DNA from: Macrotis lagotis | Lineage: Eukaryota > Chordata > Mammalia > Peramelemorphia > Peramelidae | NCBI RefSeq assembly: GCF_037893015.1 | Contig: NC_133666.1 | Span: 657,872,772-657,936,771 of the forward strand | Reading direction: 5' to 3' | Length of the DNA: 64,000 nt | The notes under the pieces: generated by a model | Seen by the model: only the letters and a program-made list of their open reading frames with translations | Databases searched by the model: none | What the model was told of the DNA's origin: nothing | In this document: positions 46,448 to 59,300 of the stretch, piece after piece | Position numbering within the stretch: the first letter of the stretch is position 1 | How the letters are laid out: each line of letters opens with the position of its first letter | Program-made: the position numbers and the translations under genes

Positions 46448-49400
46448 CACCCCTAGCCCAAGGCTCCAGGTACCTTATGCTTAAGAAAACTGAACCACAT
46501 CTTCTCAAAGACATTCTTATGCTCCTGAAACACAAGGTGAGGGCAGCAGCTTAGAGGCGCACACTCTCAAAACACTACTTCAGGCAAAATGGGGGCAGCA
46601 ACTTCAGCTCCCACCTAAACAGCCCAGAAGTACTGCTGTGTGGGGCCCCCCAATTCCTCCCCTCCCAACCCTTACCTTCAGCTGAGTGACCTTCCATTTG
46701 TCCAGCATCTCTGTGAGAAAAAGGGATGGGGGAAGGGGCAAAAGTCAAACATTTCCCAAGCACCCTAAAAGCCCCAACTTACAACAAACACCAGTCACTG
46801 AGAGCGAACTACACAAGTCAGGACCCCATCTAGCACTTATTTCTCCTTCCACATAGCCTAGGCTTGTTACTCAGGTAGGACTATCAAGTCATCAAGGAGC
46901 TCACATAAAATGACAGAAATTAATACTGCTCAATGGAAAGTCCTTCCCAAAAAAATCAAAATCCTTTCATGCTCATTTCTCCTCTACCTCTTTCCTTCAC
47001 ACTCAAAAATCAGGACCAAGGTATAAACTCGTACAGATTCCCTGCCCCTTCCTAAAGACTCCCACCTTTATGTTTCACGTAGAAATTGGAGATGTCACTC
47101 TGCTGGCGGGGTAGGCTCACAGCTGAGATCAGGGTGAAGGTATTGTTCCAGAATGTGGGGGGGACCCCCTGGAGAAAAAACAAAATCACTAGGACAAAGA
47201 GGGTTAGGGCAGGTCCCAGCCCTCTACAGTTCCCTTCGCTCCAATCAGCATCCCTCTCCCTTGCTAATTTCCCCCAAACTCCTGTCTTCTACCACCCCAA
47301 CACCCCATCCTTGCTCATGGCCTCATTGCCAGCTCTTCTGCAAGTATGTGGCTCACAGCAGCTGGATTTCAATCAATCTGGCTCTATCTCTCATATCATG
47401 TCCTTTAAATGCAATTATCTACATAAAAGACCCAGGACAAAAGGAAAACAGACTATAATCTTTTTTTTTTGGGGCAAGGCAATGGGGGTTAAATGACTCG
47501 CCCAAAGTCACACAGCTAAACAAGTATTAAGTATCTGAGCTTAGATTTGAACTCAGGTCCTCCTAACTCCAGGGCCATTGCTCTATCCACTGTGCCACCT
47601 GGTTGCCCCCCCCCCCCCCGTCCCAACTATAATCCTATAGAAAATCAGACTAAATCAAATAAAGATCTGAATGAAGACTAAAACCCTGGCCACAGTCTTC
47701 CACCACGTTCATGACATTCAGAAAGAGCCCCACCCATCATCACCTGTTTGTGTGTGTCTGTGACCCTGGCCACCAGATCCACAACAGCCTGCATTGTATG
47801 GTAACGAACATCATCATGTTCCAGGTACTCCTGGAACCGGGAGATCAGCAAAGATGAGTCTACCTCTGTTGGAACCAGGCCTTCCACCACCGACTAGGAG
47901 TCAAAACAGAAGATCACATCAGTGATCAGTTTACTCTCTGAAAGGCCCCAAGATCGACTGGAAATCATTCCTGCTTTCCTGTGGGTGACTTGCTGGGAAA
48001 TATACACTGAGATTTTGGGAAGATGGCTGATCTTTTAACTGCCTGCATGTGGGGAAGGGACAGAGAGACAGCCCCTCCCCTCCCTTGGGTCCCTTGATGG
48101 GGTAAAATGGGATAGGGAAACATTTCAATTTCTCAAATCTTATTGGCAGAGATAAAAGGCATTTCAGGGGATTGCCTTTTTTGATTTGCAGTATGCATAT
48201 AGACTTGATGAAGGAAAAAAGAAAAGGATCTGAACTCAGTAAATCAATAAAGAAAATTTCCGTTATTTTCTATAGGGATTATCTGAGACTAACTTTCAAT
48301 ACCAGGTCAGCTCCCTTTCTCTGCTCCCAACCCCATCCCCCATTAGCTGGTATGCTTAGAGAATGCAAACTAAATGAAGCTGAGTCAAACCACAAAGAGA
48401 AAGAGCTCAGCACACAGAATTCAATAAACACTTGTTAAATAAAGACTGCAGCAAAATACATAATATCCTCTAAAACCAAATAAGTGATTTCTGAACTGTC
48501 TGACCAACTGCTTGCTTCCACAGCATCAATAGCCAAAAACTATGCTTTCCTCAATTCCCCAGCCCCCCTTATCATAAAGACCTTTCCCTACTCAAGCAGT
48601 CCCACAGGCACCATACCAAGAGGAGGTTTCGAGGAAACAAATAGTTGCCTTCCCATTTGGCTTTCTCCAGAGGGTGTGCCCCCTCTAGCTGCAAAAACTT
48701 CATGAGTGTGCAAAGAGCCAGTTCCTAAGCAGGGAGGGAAGAGAAGTATAAGTAAACACAAGGAACCACAACAGGAGGACCAGAGAGCAGGAAGCAACTG
48801 GCACCAGGTCTACCAATTCTCCAAGTCCCATCTCTCAGCCCAGACCATAGTGAAACTCACTCTCAGTACCAAGGACAGCTGCTTGGGGGCAAGGGAAGGG
48901 AATGAAGACTGACAGCAAGTGTTCTTTAGAACTGACCTAACTTCTTTATACCAAGGTGCCAATCTCCACTTCTTATTTGGTCCTGAGTGCATATGAAGGA
49001 CACAACTATAGTCAGTCTGCTGGGTGGACCTAGAAAAAAGGCCACTGGAATTCACTGTGCAGAATGACGCAGTCATGTCTTCTATACTGGGATTTGTAAC
49101 TGTAATGTTTGTCCTAAACTGCCCTAAATCCCATTAAAGGGAATTTGAATATATTAGGACTAATAGCTCTGTTTTCACAAAAACAGAATAAACCCAATTC
49201 ATTCAAAAGCTTCCAGTGGGTTAGAGCTCTGTCTGTGCTGCCTCATACTAGTCAGAGATAATTGCATTGCCTGTCAATGGCCCGGCCTGTCTTCTCAGGT
49301 GGACAGCTCATGAGGGGTGAACTATAAACAGTCACATCAAATTTCATACTTTAACACTTGGGCCAAATGTCAATCTCTAGAAACCATACTCCAAATCTCT

Positions 49401-50669
49401 AAGAGTTAGAGAGAGAAAACAGTGAGGAGTCCAGTGGGAAATGAAATGTCCCAATCTAAAGCAAAGGGAAAAACTGTTCTGTACTAAGGAGAGTGGGAAG
49501 TGAGACCTGGGCCGATGGCTTCTATCCCTTCCACTCTTCCTTCCAACTATGGACCCACCTTGCCCTCCAAGCACTGGTTAACTTAAGATAAGATGTCTTG
49601 GTGGTGAATGGAAGATGGGGAAGAGGACAGAAGCTGGAAGGTACCTCTTCTTGATGGCTGAGCCAAAGAATGTACTTCTCTGAGTCTCAAACTCACCTTG
49701 ATCTTGAAAGAACGATGGCCCAAGAGTTCTGAGAGACAGTTGCAGCAGCTGTTATACCGGTGTCTCATCCACACCTTGTACTTCCGAAGGGCACCTCCAG
49801 ACCCTGGGGAAAAGGATTGTTTCTGTCCTAGAATCTCTCTCTCCCAACCTATATTCCAACTGAGATTTACTCTGAAATTCCAGACAACAGCAGCTCATGC
49901 TGCTGAAGCAAAGAGTCTAAGAAATCACTACAGCAATACCAGGGCAAAATCTCACAAGCATATGGGGGATTTCCCTAGCAGCCTCCCTAAAGACAACATT
50001 CATGCTAGTCACAGGCCCAAAGGCTACAAGATTAAGCACCTTCTGTTTCTTCTACAAGAAAATATTATCTTCTACAAGATAATAATTGAAATAATTATAC
50101 CCTCCCTCCTCTAAAAATATTAAAAAATATATTCTGAAATAAATTAAGGGAAAGGATTTTCAAATTATTATACAGTATATAATTTTTAAAAATAAAGTAT
50201 TAGCCCTGGAAGTCAGAAGACCTGGGTCAGTGTCCTAGCTGGGTCACTTATTATCACTATGGTCCTAGAAAAGTCACTTAACCTTTTGTGACATTCAGTC
50301 TCCTCATTTGTGAGTTGGGAACAATATACCACAGGACTGCCACAAGAAAAGCCCTTGGAAATCCCTTCAGCTGATAGAGAATGTCACAGAATCACAAGCC
50401 TCATAGAGCAGGGCTAAACTGAACCTGAAATTGTATGGTTTAAGACCCCAGAAACTCTAAGGCATGAGCAGCAGTAAATAAATAAAAGAGAACCTTCTCA
50501 GGCAGCTATAGACAACTCAAATTGTTATTGGAATTGTCCTTACATCAAGCCTAAATCTCTTTTGCTGATTCATTTTCCTGATTCATATCTGGCCACTTGA
50601 GTTCTAACACCTGGAGCACAAAGTAATGACTGATATCCAAGTACATTATAGTTGGCAAAGGGAATCAGT

Positions 50670-50701
<32 letters not shown>

Positions 50702-52846
50702 CCCCATCCATCCATCCATGCATCCATCTATCATCTCCACTGAGCCTCACAACCACCCTGTGAGCCTGGCTGTGAGCTGATGAAACTTAAGTCCAGGAAA
50801 GGGGGACAGCTAGGTGGTACAGTGAGAGTCAGGAGGACAGGAGTCTGAATCCAGCCTCAGACATTTGATTCTCATTAGTTATGTGACCTTGGGTAAGTCA
50901 CTTAACTCTGACTGCCTCGCATCCAGGGCCATCTCCAGTCATCCTGATTCATAGCTGGCCCCATGGCTCTGGAGGAGAAAGTGAGGCTGGTGACTTAGCA
51001 CAGCACCCCCTCACTCAAATTTAATTATGTGTTTATCATGGCATCACCTCCCCGTTGTTGTGGTCTTCTTCAAAAATGAAGGACAAAAAATCTAACTAGG
51101 GAAGGGAGGGTCTCACCCAGGTTGCATGTTCCTATCAAAAGACAAGATTTGAATCCTTCTGACCCCAAGCCTACAGATTTCCCAGTATATCTGAAGAGCT
51201 ATCACTTTCCACTGAGTCTTCTCTGGGTTAAACAGCCCCAATTTCTTTAAGAGATTTTCCTATAGCTGCATCTCAAGGCCCTTGATTATCTTGGTTGCCT
51301 TATCCTCTTCTGGATCATCCCCAACTCTTCTACCTCCCTCCTAAAAGGAGTCACTAGGGTAGAGACACTACTACTGTTCTCTGCACTTTCCATTAATGTG
51401 GATAACTGGAGCCAGGATGGGCCCTCAGTGGGGGAAAGAACTGTCTACTTAGTTAAGTCATCCTCACCTGCCATAGTTGCCTCCTCCTCCGGTAGGTGAC
51501 CCACAAAGAGCTCCCCTCGTTCCAGCAGGGCCCCAAAGAGCCGGCTGCAGGTGTGGATAGCGCTGAGAATATCATCTTCCTGATCAGACTGAGGGTGGGG
51601 ACAAGAAGGGGGGAATGGGGTCAGTAATACAAGCTTCAATTGTTTTACTTCTCTCCATAACTTAAAAATTTTTTAAATTGTTTAAGCTATCAATAAACAC
51701 AAGTGATTAACTTCAGTCTATCAATAGCTTAAACTGTAAATGGCTCATTTGTGCTACGAGTATCAATAGCTTAAAATGTACTGAGATTATTGAAGTTATC
51801 AATAAACAAGTCACTAATTTATGCTACTTGCACTACAGGCTATCAATAGCTTAAAATATATTGAAATTATTTAAGCTATCAACAAACATAAGTGATATAC
51901 TTCAGTTTATCAATAGCTTAAAATGTAAATGGTTTATTTGTGCTACAAATATCAATAGTTTGAAATCTATTGAAAATATTTAAGTTATCAATAAACAAGT
52001 GACTAATTTAAAATACTTGCACTACAAGCTATCACTAGCTTAAGATGCATTGAAATTATTTAAGGTATCCAACAAACATAAGTGATTTACCTCAACTTAT
52101 CAATAGCTTAAATGTAAGTGGTTTTCTTGTGCTACAAGCTATCAATAGCCTAAAATTTAATGAAATTATTTAAGCTGTCAATAAACGCAAGTGTTTTACT
52201 TCAGTTTATCAATAGCTTAAAGGTAAGCGGTTTGTTTGTGCTACAAGTATCAATAATCTAAAATGTATTGGAATTATTTAGGCTATCAACAACCCAAATG
52301 ATTAACTTTGGTCTATCAATAGCTTAAAATATAATCGATTTGTGCTACAAGTATCAATAGTCTAAAATGCACTGGAATTATTTGTTATCAATAAACAAGG
52401 GGCTAATTTAAGCTACCTGCACTACAAGCTGTCAATAACAAAATTTACTGAGATTATTTAAACTATAAATTTTGATTTTCTTCGGTTTATCAATAGCTTA
52501 AATGTGAGTCTCAATATTACAAGTCTCGGCATTATTTGAGCTGTCAACAGCCCACGTGCTCGCCTACAGCCTCACTTCCGGGCCGGAAGCCGCCCGAGGG
52601 TGGGGGCGTGGCCGCGCTCCCCCGCCCTCGAGCTCCCCGAGGCCGCCCCGCCCGCGGCCTCGCTTCCCCTTCCGGGCTCTTCCCCGGGCCCGCACATGCG
52701 CACACGCGCCGCCCCCCCACGCCGCTCCCCGGGCCCCGCACCTGCAGGACGCCCAGAATGTCCAACACGGCGTTGGCGCCGCTGCGGCTCTTCAGCGCGG
52801 CGTCCAGCCAACGGCCCAAGGCCGCCGCCCCGGTCTCCGGCTCCAT
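42743..52846 (-). CDS. NOC4L: Nucleolar complex protein 4 homologue (NOC4L), complete
   Basis: NOC4L works with NOP14 and EMG1 in the nucleolus in 40S subunit maturation (family knowledge). Fifteen coding exons were read on the minus strand: 52742-52846, 51468-51588, 49697-49803, 48617-48724, 47744-47893, 47066-47168, 46676-46710, 46474-46524, 46068-46179, 45576-45636, 45033-45143, 44224-44390, 43559-43641, 43220-43333, 42743-42862. They sum to 1,548 nt, or 515 aa plus stop; human is 516 aa. All introns are GT-AG and all phases join. The start MEPETGAAALGRWLD aligns with the human N terminus. The Noc4/CBF-MAK21 core is at residues about 318-410 (EYPEFYRKLYSLLDPS, HLADLFLSSS, PFICNLLRRHP). The C terminus VPLEFIQPQGLLGR is conserved. 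No frameshift or stop was found. It shares a promoter with DDX51. Confidence 0.96.
46398..46444. repeat. (CA)n microsatellite in NOC4L intron 8
   Basis: About 23 CA units, 30 bp from the 3' end of exon 8. It creates the long spurious plus-strand ORF across exon 9. Confidence 0.95.
47461..47616 (-). mobile_element. tRNA-derived marsupial SINE in NOC4L intron 5
   Basis: GGCAAGGCAATGGGGGTTAA through CCACTGTGCCACCTGGTTGC and a C-run. ACTATAATC flanks both sides (47,452 and 47,626), a target-site duplication. It is in sense orientation with respect to the gene. Confidence 0.9.
50195..50400 (+). mobile_element. MIR-type SINE in NOC4L intron 2
   Basis: CCTGGAAGTCAGAAGACCTG, AAAAGTCACTTAACCTTTTG and CTCCTCATTTGTGAGTTGG. 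Confidence 0.65.
50671..50735. repeat. (TC)n followed by (CATC)n
   Basis: About 15 TC units and then CATCCATCCATCCATGCATC, in NOC4L intron 2. Confidence 0.92.
50803..51095 (+). mobile_element. Composite marsupial SINE, full length, in NOC4L intron 2
   Basis: GGACAGCTAGGTGGTACAGT, GACCTTGGGTAAGTCACTTA, GGCCATCTCCAGTCATCCTG, GAGAAAGTGAGGCTGGTGAC and TCATGGCATCACCTCC: a tRNA-like head plus the specific tail. This is the best full-length copy of the composite family here. Confidence 0.88.
51655..52550. repeat. Higher-order AT-rich tandem array in NOC4L intron 1
   Basis: The core word TATCAATAGCTTAAA and its variants recur about 14 times. Spacings run 42, 80, 67, 42, 79, 69, 41, 68, 41, 65, 39, 78, 58 bp. 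The full unit is therefore about 190 bp made of three unlike subunits, and two units lack the 80-bp part. Each unit also carries TTTAAGCTATCAATA, whose inner 10 bp are an inverted copy of ATAGCTTAAA (for example 51,846-51,855 and 51,870-51,879). It matches no repeat I know and stops at the CpG island. Confidence 0.9.
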
Positions 52847-53310
52847 GCGCTCTTCTTCCGCGGGGCGACACGAGGCGTGCGTGGCCCGGAGGGGCGGAGC
52901 AGAGGGAGCGTGGAGAAGACCCGGCTCCGCCTCGCCCTCGTCACGGGCAGCGGCGGTGGCGTGACGTCATCTCCCCGCGCCGGAAGCTGGTGCCGGCCAT
53001 CCGGGGCCGCGCGGGGAGAGCGATGGCGCTGTTCCGGATCGCCCGGTAAGCGGGGAGCGCTGCGGGGCTCGCTCTGAGCCGAGCCGGGGGGGGGGGCTGA
53101 CTTCCGGCACAAACGCCTGAGCCGCCTTCCTCTTACGGGCCCGAGGACGGTCCTCCCTGTACCCCCACGTTGGTGGCTGGGCGGGGCGGAGCGTGAACGG
53201 GGCCTGCGGGTGGGGGCGGGGCCAGGGCAGGAACCGGAAGGGGCGGGGCTAGGGAGCCTGGGAGGGGCTGAGCCCTGGAAGGAGGAGCCTTGAGGCAAGC
53301 CCCGCCCCTC
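52550..53310. promoter_or_regulatory. CpG island covering both gene starts
   Basis: Dense CpG and very high G+C start abruptly where the AT-rich array ends, continue through NOC4L exon 1, the intergenic gap and DDX51 exon 1, and fade near 53,310. The long ORFs here in five frames are products of the composition. Confidence 0.92.
52847..53022. promoter_or_regulatory. Bidirectional NOC4L/DDX51 promoter
   Basis: Only 176 bp separate the two start codons, so the 5' UTRs and core promoters share this gap. A perfect palindromic CRE (TGACGTCA) lies at 52,962-52,969, an ETS-type CCGGAAG at 52,980-52,986, an inverted ETS-type CTTCCG at 52,855-52,860 and an Sp1-type GGGGCGG at 52,891-52,897. There is no TATA box. 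CRE plus ETS sites in a CpG-island gap are typical of housekeeping divergent promoters. Confidence 0.85.
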
Positions 53311-56300
53311 CGAGTGCCCAGAATTATTAGAATAAATTATGTTTTCTGTTTGTCTATGGAATAGCATAAGGCATATACATTTGATTAGTCTTTATTAACA
53401 TTATTGTATTGCTTTAACACAATTACAATAATAAATCACGAGAAATGTGACACATTACATTAATGGAACTAATATGATGAGTTAACACGACTTCTCTTGT
53501 TATAATAAATAGCATGGTGAAAGGGAGCGGGCCATGGTCCGCAGGGTGCATTGCTCATCTCGGACGCCAGCAGCGTGACCCTGGGCAGGTCATTTGCCTC
53601 ATCTTCCATCCCAGTGTCCTTCTCTTTAAACAGAAGTGACGTGGATGAATGGCCTTCCATCTCTAGGCCCGTGGGACTGTATGGAGATGGTGAACTGTTT
53701 CAGGTCTTTTAGAACCTTCAGTTCCTCCTCTAGAAAATAGAGATAATGACACCTGTTCATGAGCTCACATGGGTGGGATGATGGGATGAGAGACAGGCAG
53801 GCGGTGCCGAGTGCACAGCACAGGATTGGGGGTTAGAAGAACTGGATTCAAATCCCACCTCAGCTGTTTGTGTTAAAAATCATGTTAATAGTAGCTAACA
53901 CTTATATGGTGTCTACCAGGAGCTCTGCTCAGCGCTTGGCAATATTTTCTCATTGATCCTCACATTTCTGAGGGCGTAGGGGCTGTTATACTCATTTTAC
54001 TGTTAGTAAACTGAGGCAAATGGTTTGAGTGACTTATCCGGGATCCCAGAGCAGGATAAGAGCCTGAAGTTAGATTTGAACTGAGGTCTTGCTTTCTCTA
54101 GGCTCAGGGCCCTGTCCACTCACTGGGCCACCTGGCATGCCTTGAGCATGTAGCTTCCCTTCCCTGGGCCTCAGTTTCCTCATGTGTAAAACTGAGGGAG
54201 TCAGACTGGAAGACCCTTCCACCCCCCACCCCCGGGCCCTTCTAGCTCCAACAATCCTTGATAATGTGATAACGGCAGAGAGGGACTATGGGCAGACCAG
54301 TTTGGGCATTGGGCTTAGAGAAGGAGACACGAACAGTGGTGATTATGGCAGTGAAGAGAGGTGGAAAGGGAAATGGCGAGTGAAGAGATGACGACTGAGG
54401 ACTCCATGATATTTTTTGCCCACGTTTTTATGGGATGGTGAGGATTCAATGAATGGAAATAGGCATTTTGGGAAGAGAGGCAGGTTTTTGAGGAAAGATG
54501 ATATATATATATTTAGTGGAAGCACATTGCAGCTGGTCTGAAGAAGAGGAGTGCAAGGAGGACATGATGTCCGTCTGGGAATATTGGCAGGAGGGATTGG
54601 ACTTGTGTGACCTGGATGGAGAGCGCGTCAAAGTTTAGAAAGAGGCCCTTGGATGTCAGGATAAACTTCAACAATTGGGGCTGCCCCAGGCAGCCTGGAT
54701 TGCTTCAGGAGGGGGTGGGTCCTCCCCAAGGAAAGGCTGGGTGACTGGCATCAGGGATAGTGGAGGCGGGGGTCTTGGATTTGATGGCTTCTGAGGAGCT
54801 TTCCACTCTGTGAACCAATGTTATTAAGTTTGAGGTACTGGAGGGACCAATAGTGAGCATTTAGAAAAAGGGAACTAGGGCTCAAAAGAATGCTTGGGGT
54901 TTTAAATGTTGAATTGTGAGTCATTTGTAGAAGAGGCCAAAGTTTAAACCATAAAGAGGAAGCTTGATGTAGTGGAAAGAGTTGTGACTCCGACATCAGT
55001 CTGTGGCCCTGGGTTCAAATTGCGTCACTTGTGTGACCTTGGGCATGTGACTTTTCCTTGCTGGACCTTAGTTTCTTCATCTGTAAAATGAGGGGGTCGA
55101 TCTAGTTGGCCTTTTTTTATTTTCCAACTCTCAATTTAAGTGGAACCAAGGAAAGGGATAGAGAGAAGTGGGGCCAAGAATACAAGGGCAGCCTGATGAT
55201 CAAAGAGGCCCCAAGGGAGGCAGTATCTTATAAGGGGCCAGAACCTTGCCTTGTACCAGGAGTCAGGCTGCTAAGGCTCCAGGTCTAATTGACTGATTGC
55301 CAGCCAGGCCCTGGGCAAGTTTCATTTTTCTCCTCTGTAAAACGGAGTAATAATATCTTGTTGGATTGTTGGGAAGAAGTATTTTATAAAGCATCATACA
55401 GATGAGCATTATTAAATCATCCCCAAATTCTCCGTGTTGCAGGTCTTAAATGTGTGAATTAAGTGTAATGGGATTTAGTACTGTGGCTTTAGTGTTAAAT
55501 TAAGTTTATGATTAAAGTTTTAAAAAATAAAAAATGTGAAAAAAATTAAGGTCAGAGAAGAGTAACAATGATTTCCTTTATCCCAGATACGAGGAAAAAG
55601 AAGTGACTAGTACTGAGGACCAAGCCCAGGTGCTCCTGCAGAGGCTTCAAGTTCAGGCCCAGGAGCGACAGCTGAGGAAGCAAAAACAGCAGGAAGCTGA
55701 GGCTGAGGCCAGCTCTCCTGGGGATGAGACCCCAGCCCACTCTGGGCCTGCAAAAACTAGGCCGAGTTCTCCAGCCCCAGAGGAGCCGAAAAGAAAAGCC
55801 AAGAAGAGGAAAAGGGGGGATGGGAGCCCCTGCAGGTTATTAAAGTCAGAATTGGAGACAGACCCTGAGTCCAGCCAAAAAGGGACCAGCAGCCCCAGAA
55901 AACCAAAGGCAAAGAAGAAAAAGAAAACAGGGAAGAACTTGGAAGCTGCTGCAGGTGAGGGAAACCCCACCTCCAAGATGGCACCGGGGTGCTGGGATCA
56001 CAGGGTGTGCAGCGCTAGTGAGGCTCAAAGGCTGCATGAGTCACAAAGAAGGGTTGTTCCAATTTATCTCTCACATTCCTTCACCCCAATTCCCCCTTTT
56101 TTCAGGTAAAAGTAGTGAAGAGCAGGGAAAAGAAAAGGACTCAAAAGGAGCCTCAGAGCCCTTGGAAGAGGCCAGCGAACCCGAGCAAAACGCACTCCTC
56201 CTGGGAGTGCCGGTCAAGAAGGCCCTTCCAAAGGTAGGCCGGCGACATGACAGCAATTCTCGCATCTGGATCATCGTTGTTGTGCTTCCTACACTGCTCT

Positions 56301-59300
56301 GGCCTTTGCCAAAGATCTCCTGGTGTTAACAGTGAAGGGAGAGTGGTGGGGGAATGGTGCTGACTTGGTGAAGGTGGTAGTGGTGTGCCAGTTAGCCCGG
56401 TCCTGGTCTTCCCTTGATTTCCTACCCCCTCTTCACTGACCTGTTGCTCTTTCCACAGGTCCAGCCTTTCTTGCCCAAGTGGCTTGCTGAACCCAGCCGG
56501 GTCCAGAAGAGTGTCAAAGATGACCTCATCCCAATCCAAGATATCCCTGGAATCCATCCTTGCCTACAAAAGAAATTAAAGACCAATGGCATCTTGTCCT
56601 ATTTTCCAGGTAGCCCTGATAACTGGGGTCTGCTCCCTCAGCAGCAAGGTCCCCTCCAGTCTGCTGTTTCCAAAGTGGTAGCCCCCAGGCCTGCAAAAAC
56701 ATTCTTCTGTGAGGCCTCAGGTTATCTTTCATGGCAAAGGAAGACTCCACATGGCTACTCTACCTTCCCTGAAAACACAGGTCTGAGGCAGCTCTGACCT
56801 CTTACCCTTTGTTTGACCTGTGCCTCAAAAGCTGCAGTGTGGTGCAAATACCAACAATTATGAGAGTCCCCTGGGTGGGGGCCCAGAGGACCTGTGCAGA
56901 GGCAGGGGGAGCCCTGCTGAGGAGACTGGGTAGGCACATTTCTTCTGGCCCTACCAGCGATGCCCCCCTCACCATCTGGGCAAATTGGACAGAGGTCCCC
57001 CCTTCTCTCCATTTGACTGGGGCAGTAGGGTGACCTCCTTGGCCTTCAGTCTGGGATTCAGTCTTGTTTGTCCTGTATGGCCCTGGTGATGTCATCCTTA
57101 GAGAAGTGGCCTGATGTCACCATGGCTCTCTGCAGGGCACAGGGACCCCAATCTCTTTCTCTAAATGGTAGAGCTCTTGGCAGTAGACCTTCAGGTGACA
57201 GATAAGTATCGCCTCCCATTTCCATTGTCCTTGTTCTCTGCTCATCCAGTTCAGGCAGCTGTGATTCCGGCCCTTCTGGAGAGTGCAGCCCATGGATTCC
57301 TGGTGGGGAGGGCTGGCTACCAGCCCAGTGACATCTGTGTGTCTGCCCCCACAGGCAGTGGGAAAACACTGTCCTTTGTCATCCCTGTGATCCAGGTAAC
57401 TGGTTGGGGTGAAGGGGCAAGGAGCTCTGCTGGTCTGGGGGACCAGCCTCCCGAGGGCAGCTGAGATCTTCCTGGTCACGAGCCCCAGGTCAACAGGAGA
57501 GCTCAGCAGAGGGAAGTTTCTCAGAGGGCCTTTGGCTGAAGAGGCCTCCCCAGTTGGGGGCTTTGCTGTATATGTCCCCAGGTCCTGTTGGAGCGGGTCG
57601 TGTGTCATATACGGGCCCTGGTGGTGCTACCAACAAAGGAGCTGGCCCAGCAGGTTGGTGGTACTTTGTATTCTCTGGTTGGCTGAGCTGCCTCAGAACA
57701 GAAATGCCTCCAGGGGGTGACCTGAGCTGGTGGCCTGGAAGGCCTACTCCCCTGATCCAGAGGTTCTTAACCTGGGGTCTGGAGGCTCCCAACTCCCTTG
57801 AGGTTCTGTGCTTTGGTTGCCAGGAGTCCTTGAAGCTAGAAGGGGAGAAGTGACACTTTTACTTCAATAATTTCCACTGTAATCCTGTGTGTTTTATTTT
57901 ATATTCTAAGAAGGGGAGTGAGGTAGTCAGGACAGAGGCTCTTCCTGTCCCTGCTGTTCTGCCCAGCTTATCGAGCTGCAGGTATTGCTCTGTGGCATCC
58001 TGTGGAGGGCTCCTTGTAGAGGGAGCTGAATCCTAGTGACATTGTTCCTCAGGGAAGGCCCCTCAGCTCTTGTTCACACATCAACTTGGGGACAATAGGT
58101 CTTAAGCTGGTCGGTCCACCCACAGCTGCTTGGTGCTGGACGCCAAACCGAGAGCTGGGGATGCGAGTTAAGAGAGGCTGGCGGTACCTCCTTTTGGGGA
58201 ACTTGGGCTGCATGGATATCCCAGATGCATCCACTCACCAGGGCTGAACCCTCCTCCCTCCTTCCCTCCCTCCAGGTGAGCAAAGTGTTCAATGTTTATG
58301 CAGATGGCACGGCTCTGCGCATCGCCCAGATCACGGGGCAGAAATCTCTAGCGAAGGAGCAGGAGATCCTCGTCCAGAAGACGTAGGTTTTCTTGTGTCT
58401 GTGCTGACTTCCTGCACTGGGCCCTAGACCAGTGGAGCTAGCTCCCACGCCCTGGCTGATGGTGTTCTGCCACACTCAGCATGGCCCTGGCCTTTTCAGC
58501 TCTGAAAAATGAGTTTCTGGCCCCCAGCTCCTTGCCTTCCTCCCTTCCCACGAGCAGAAGCCTGTCTTTCACACAGGAGAGCCCATCTGTTCTTCCTCCC
58601 ATACTGAGCATGCTCCACTGTGTCTCTGGCCCCACTGCAAATACAAGACCCTTCTGGTACCATTCTCTAGTTGTTGTGAGGATGCTTAGGATCAAGGATA
58701 GAAACCAACTTGTGCCTCTTCAGGGAGGGAGTTAGCATGGCCCTTCCCGGGCCTTCTCCCAGGGGAGAAGAGGGAGGCTCCTCCTATCTTGAACCAAGCT
58801 TGGTCACCAGAGCTGCAGTGTTGTATGGTGTTGCAGGGACTCTGGGTACCGCAGCCTGGCAGACATCGTCGTGGCCACCCCTGGCCGGCTGGTGGACCAC
58901 ATTGATCAGACTCCGGGATTTAGCCTCAGCCAGTTGCGCTTTCTGGTAAGTCGGCAACCACAGGCCTGACCTGGATCAGTGCCTGGGCTTTTGCTGACTG
59001 GGGTGGCCAAGTTGGATATAATGACTGGTGGCCAAATCCTCCCTGAGGATGGTATTCCCTGTTGTTTGCTGGTGTGGAAGGCACAGGGTGTCTGGGTGAG
59101 CAGTGGGGCTTGGAAGCAGGAGCTCCCCCAGGGTTCCTCTGAGCATGGCCCCCACTACTCCACAGATCATTGATGAAGCTGACCAAATGATTGACAGCAT
59201 GCACCAGTCCTGGCTGCCCCGGGTGGTGAAAGCAGTTTTCCATGGCAACGATGCCCCAGGCTCCAGCCCACTCTTCCAGAGGGTGGAACCCCGAGTTATT

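Noticed and set aside
45982..46554. 190-codon plus-strand ORF
   Set aside because: It is antisense to NOC4L exons 8 and 9 and kept open by the CA microsatellite.
49698..50114. 138-codon plus-strand ORF
   Set aside because: Antisense to NOC4L exon 3 and intron, with no recognisable domain.
52536..53367. Long overlapping ORFs of 100-191 codons in several frames
   Set aside because: They lie in the CpG island, where stop codons are rare. Only the NOC4L exon 1 and DDX51 exon 1 frames match proteins.
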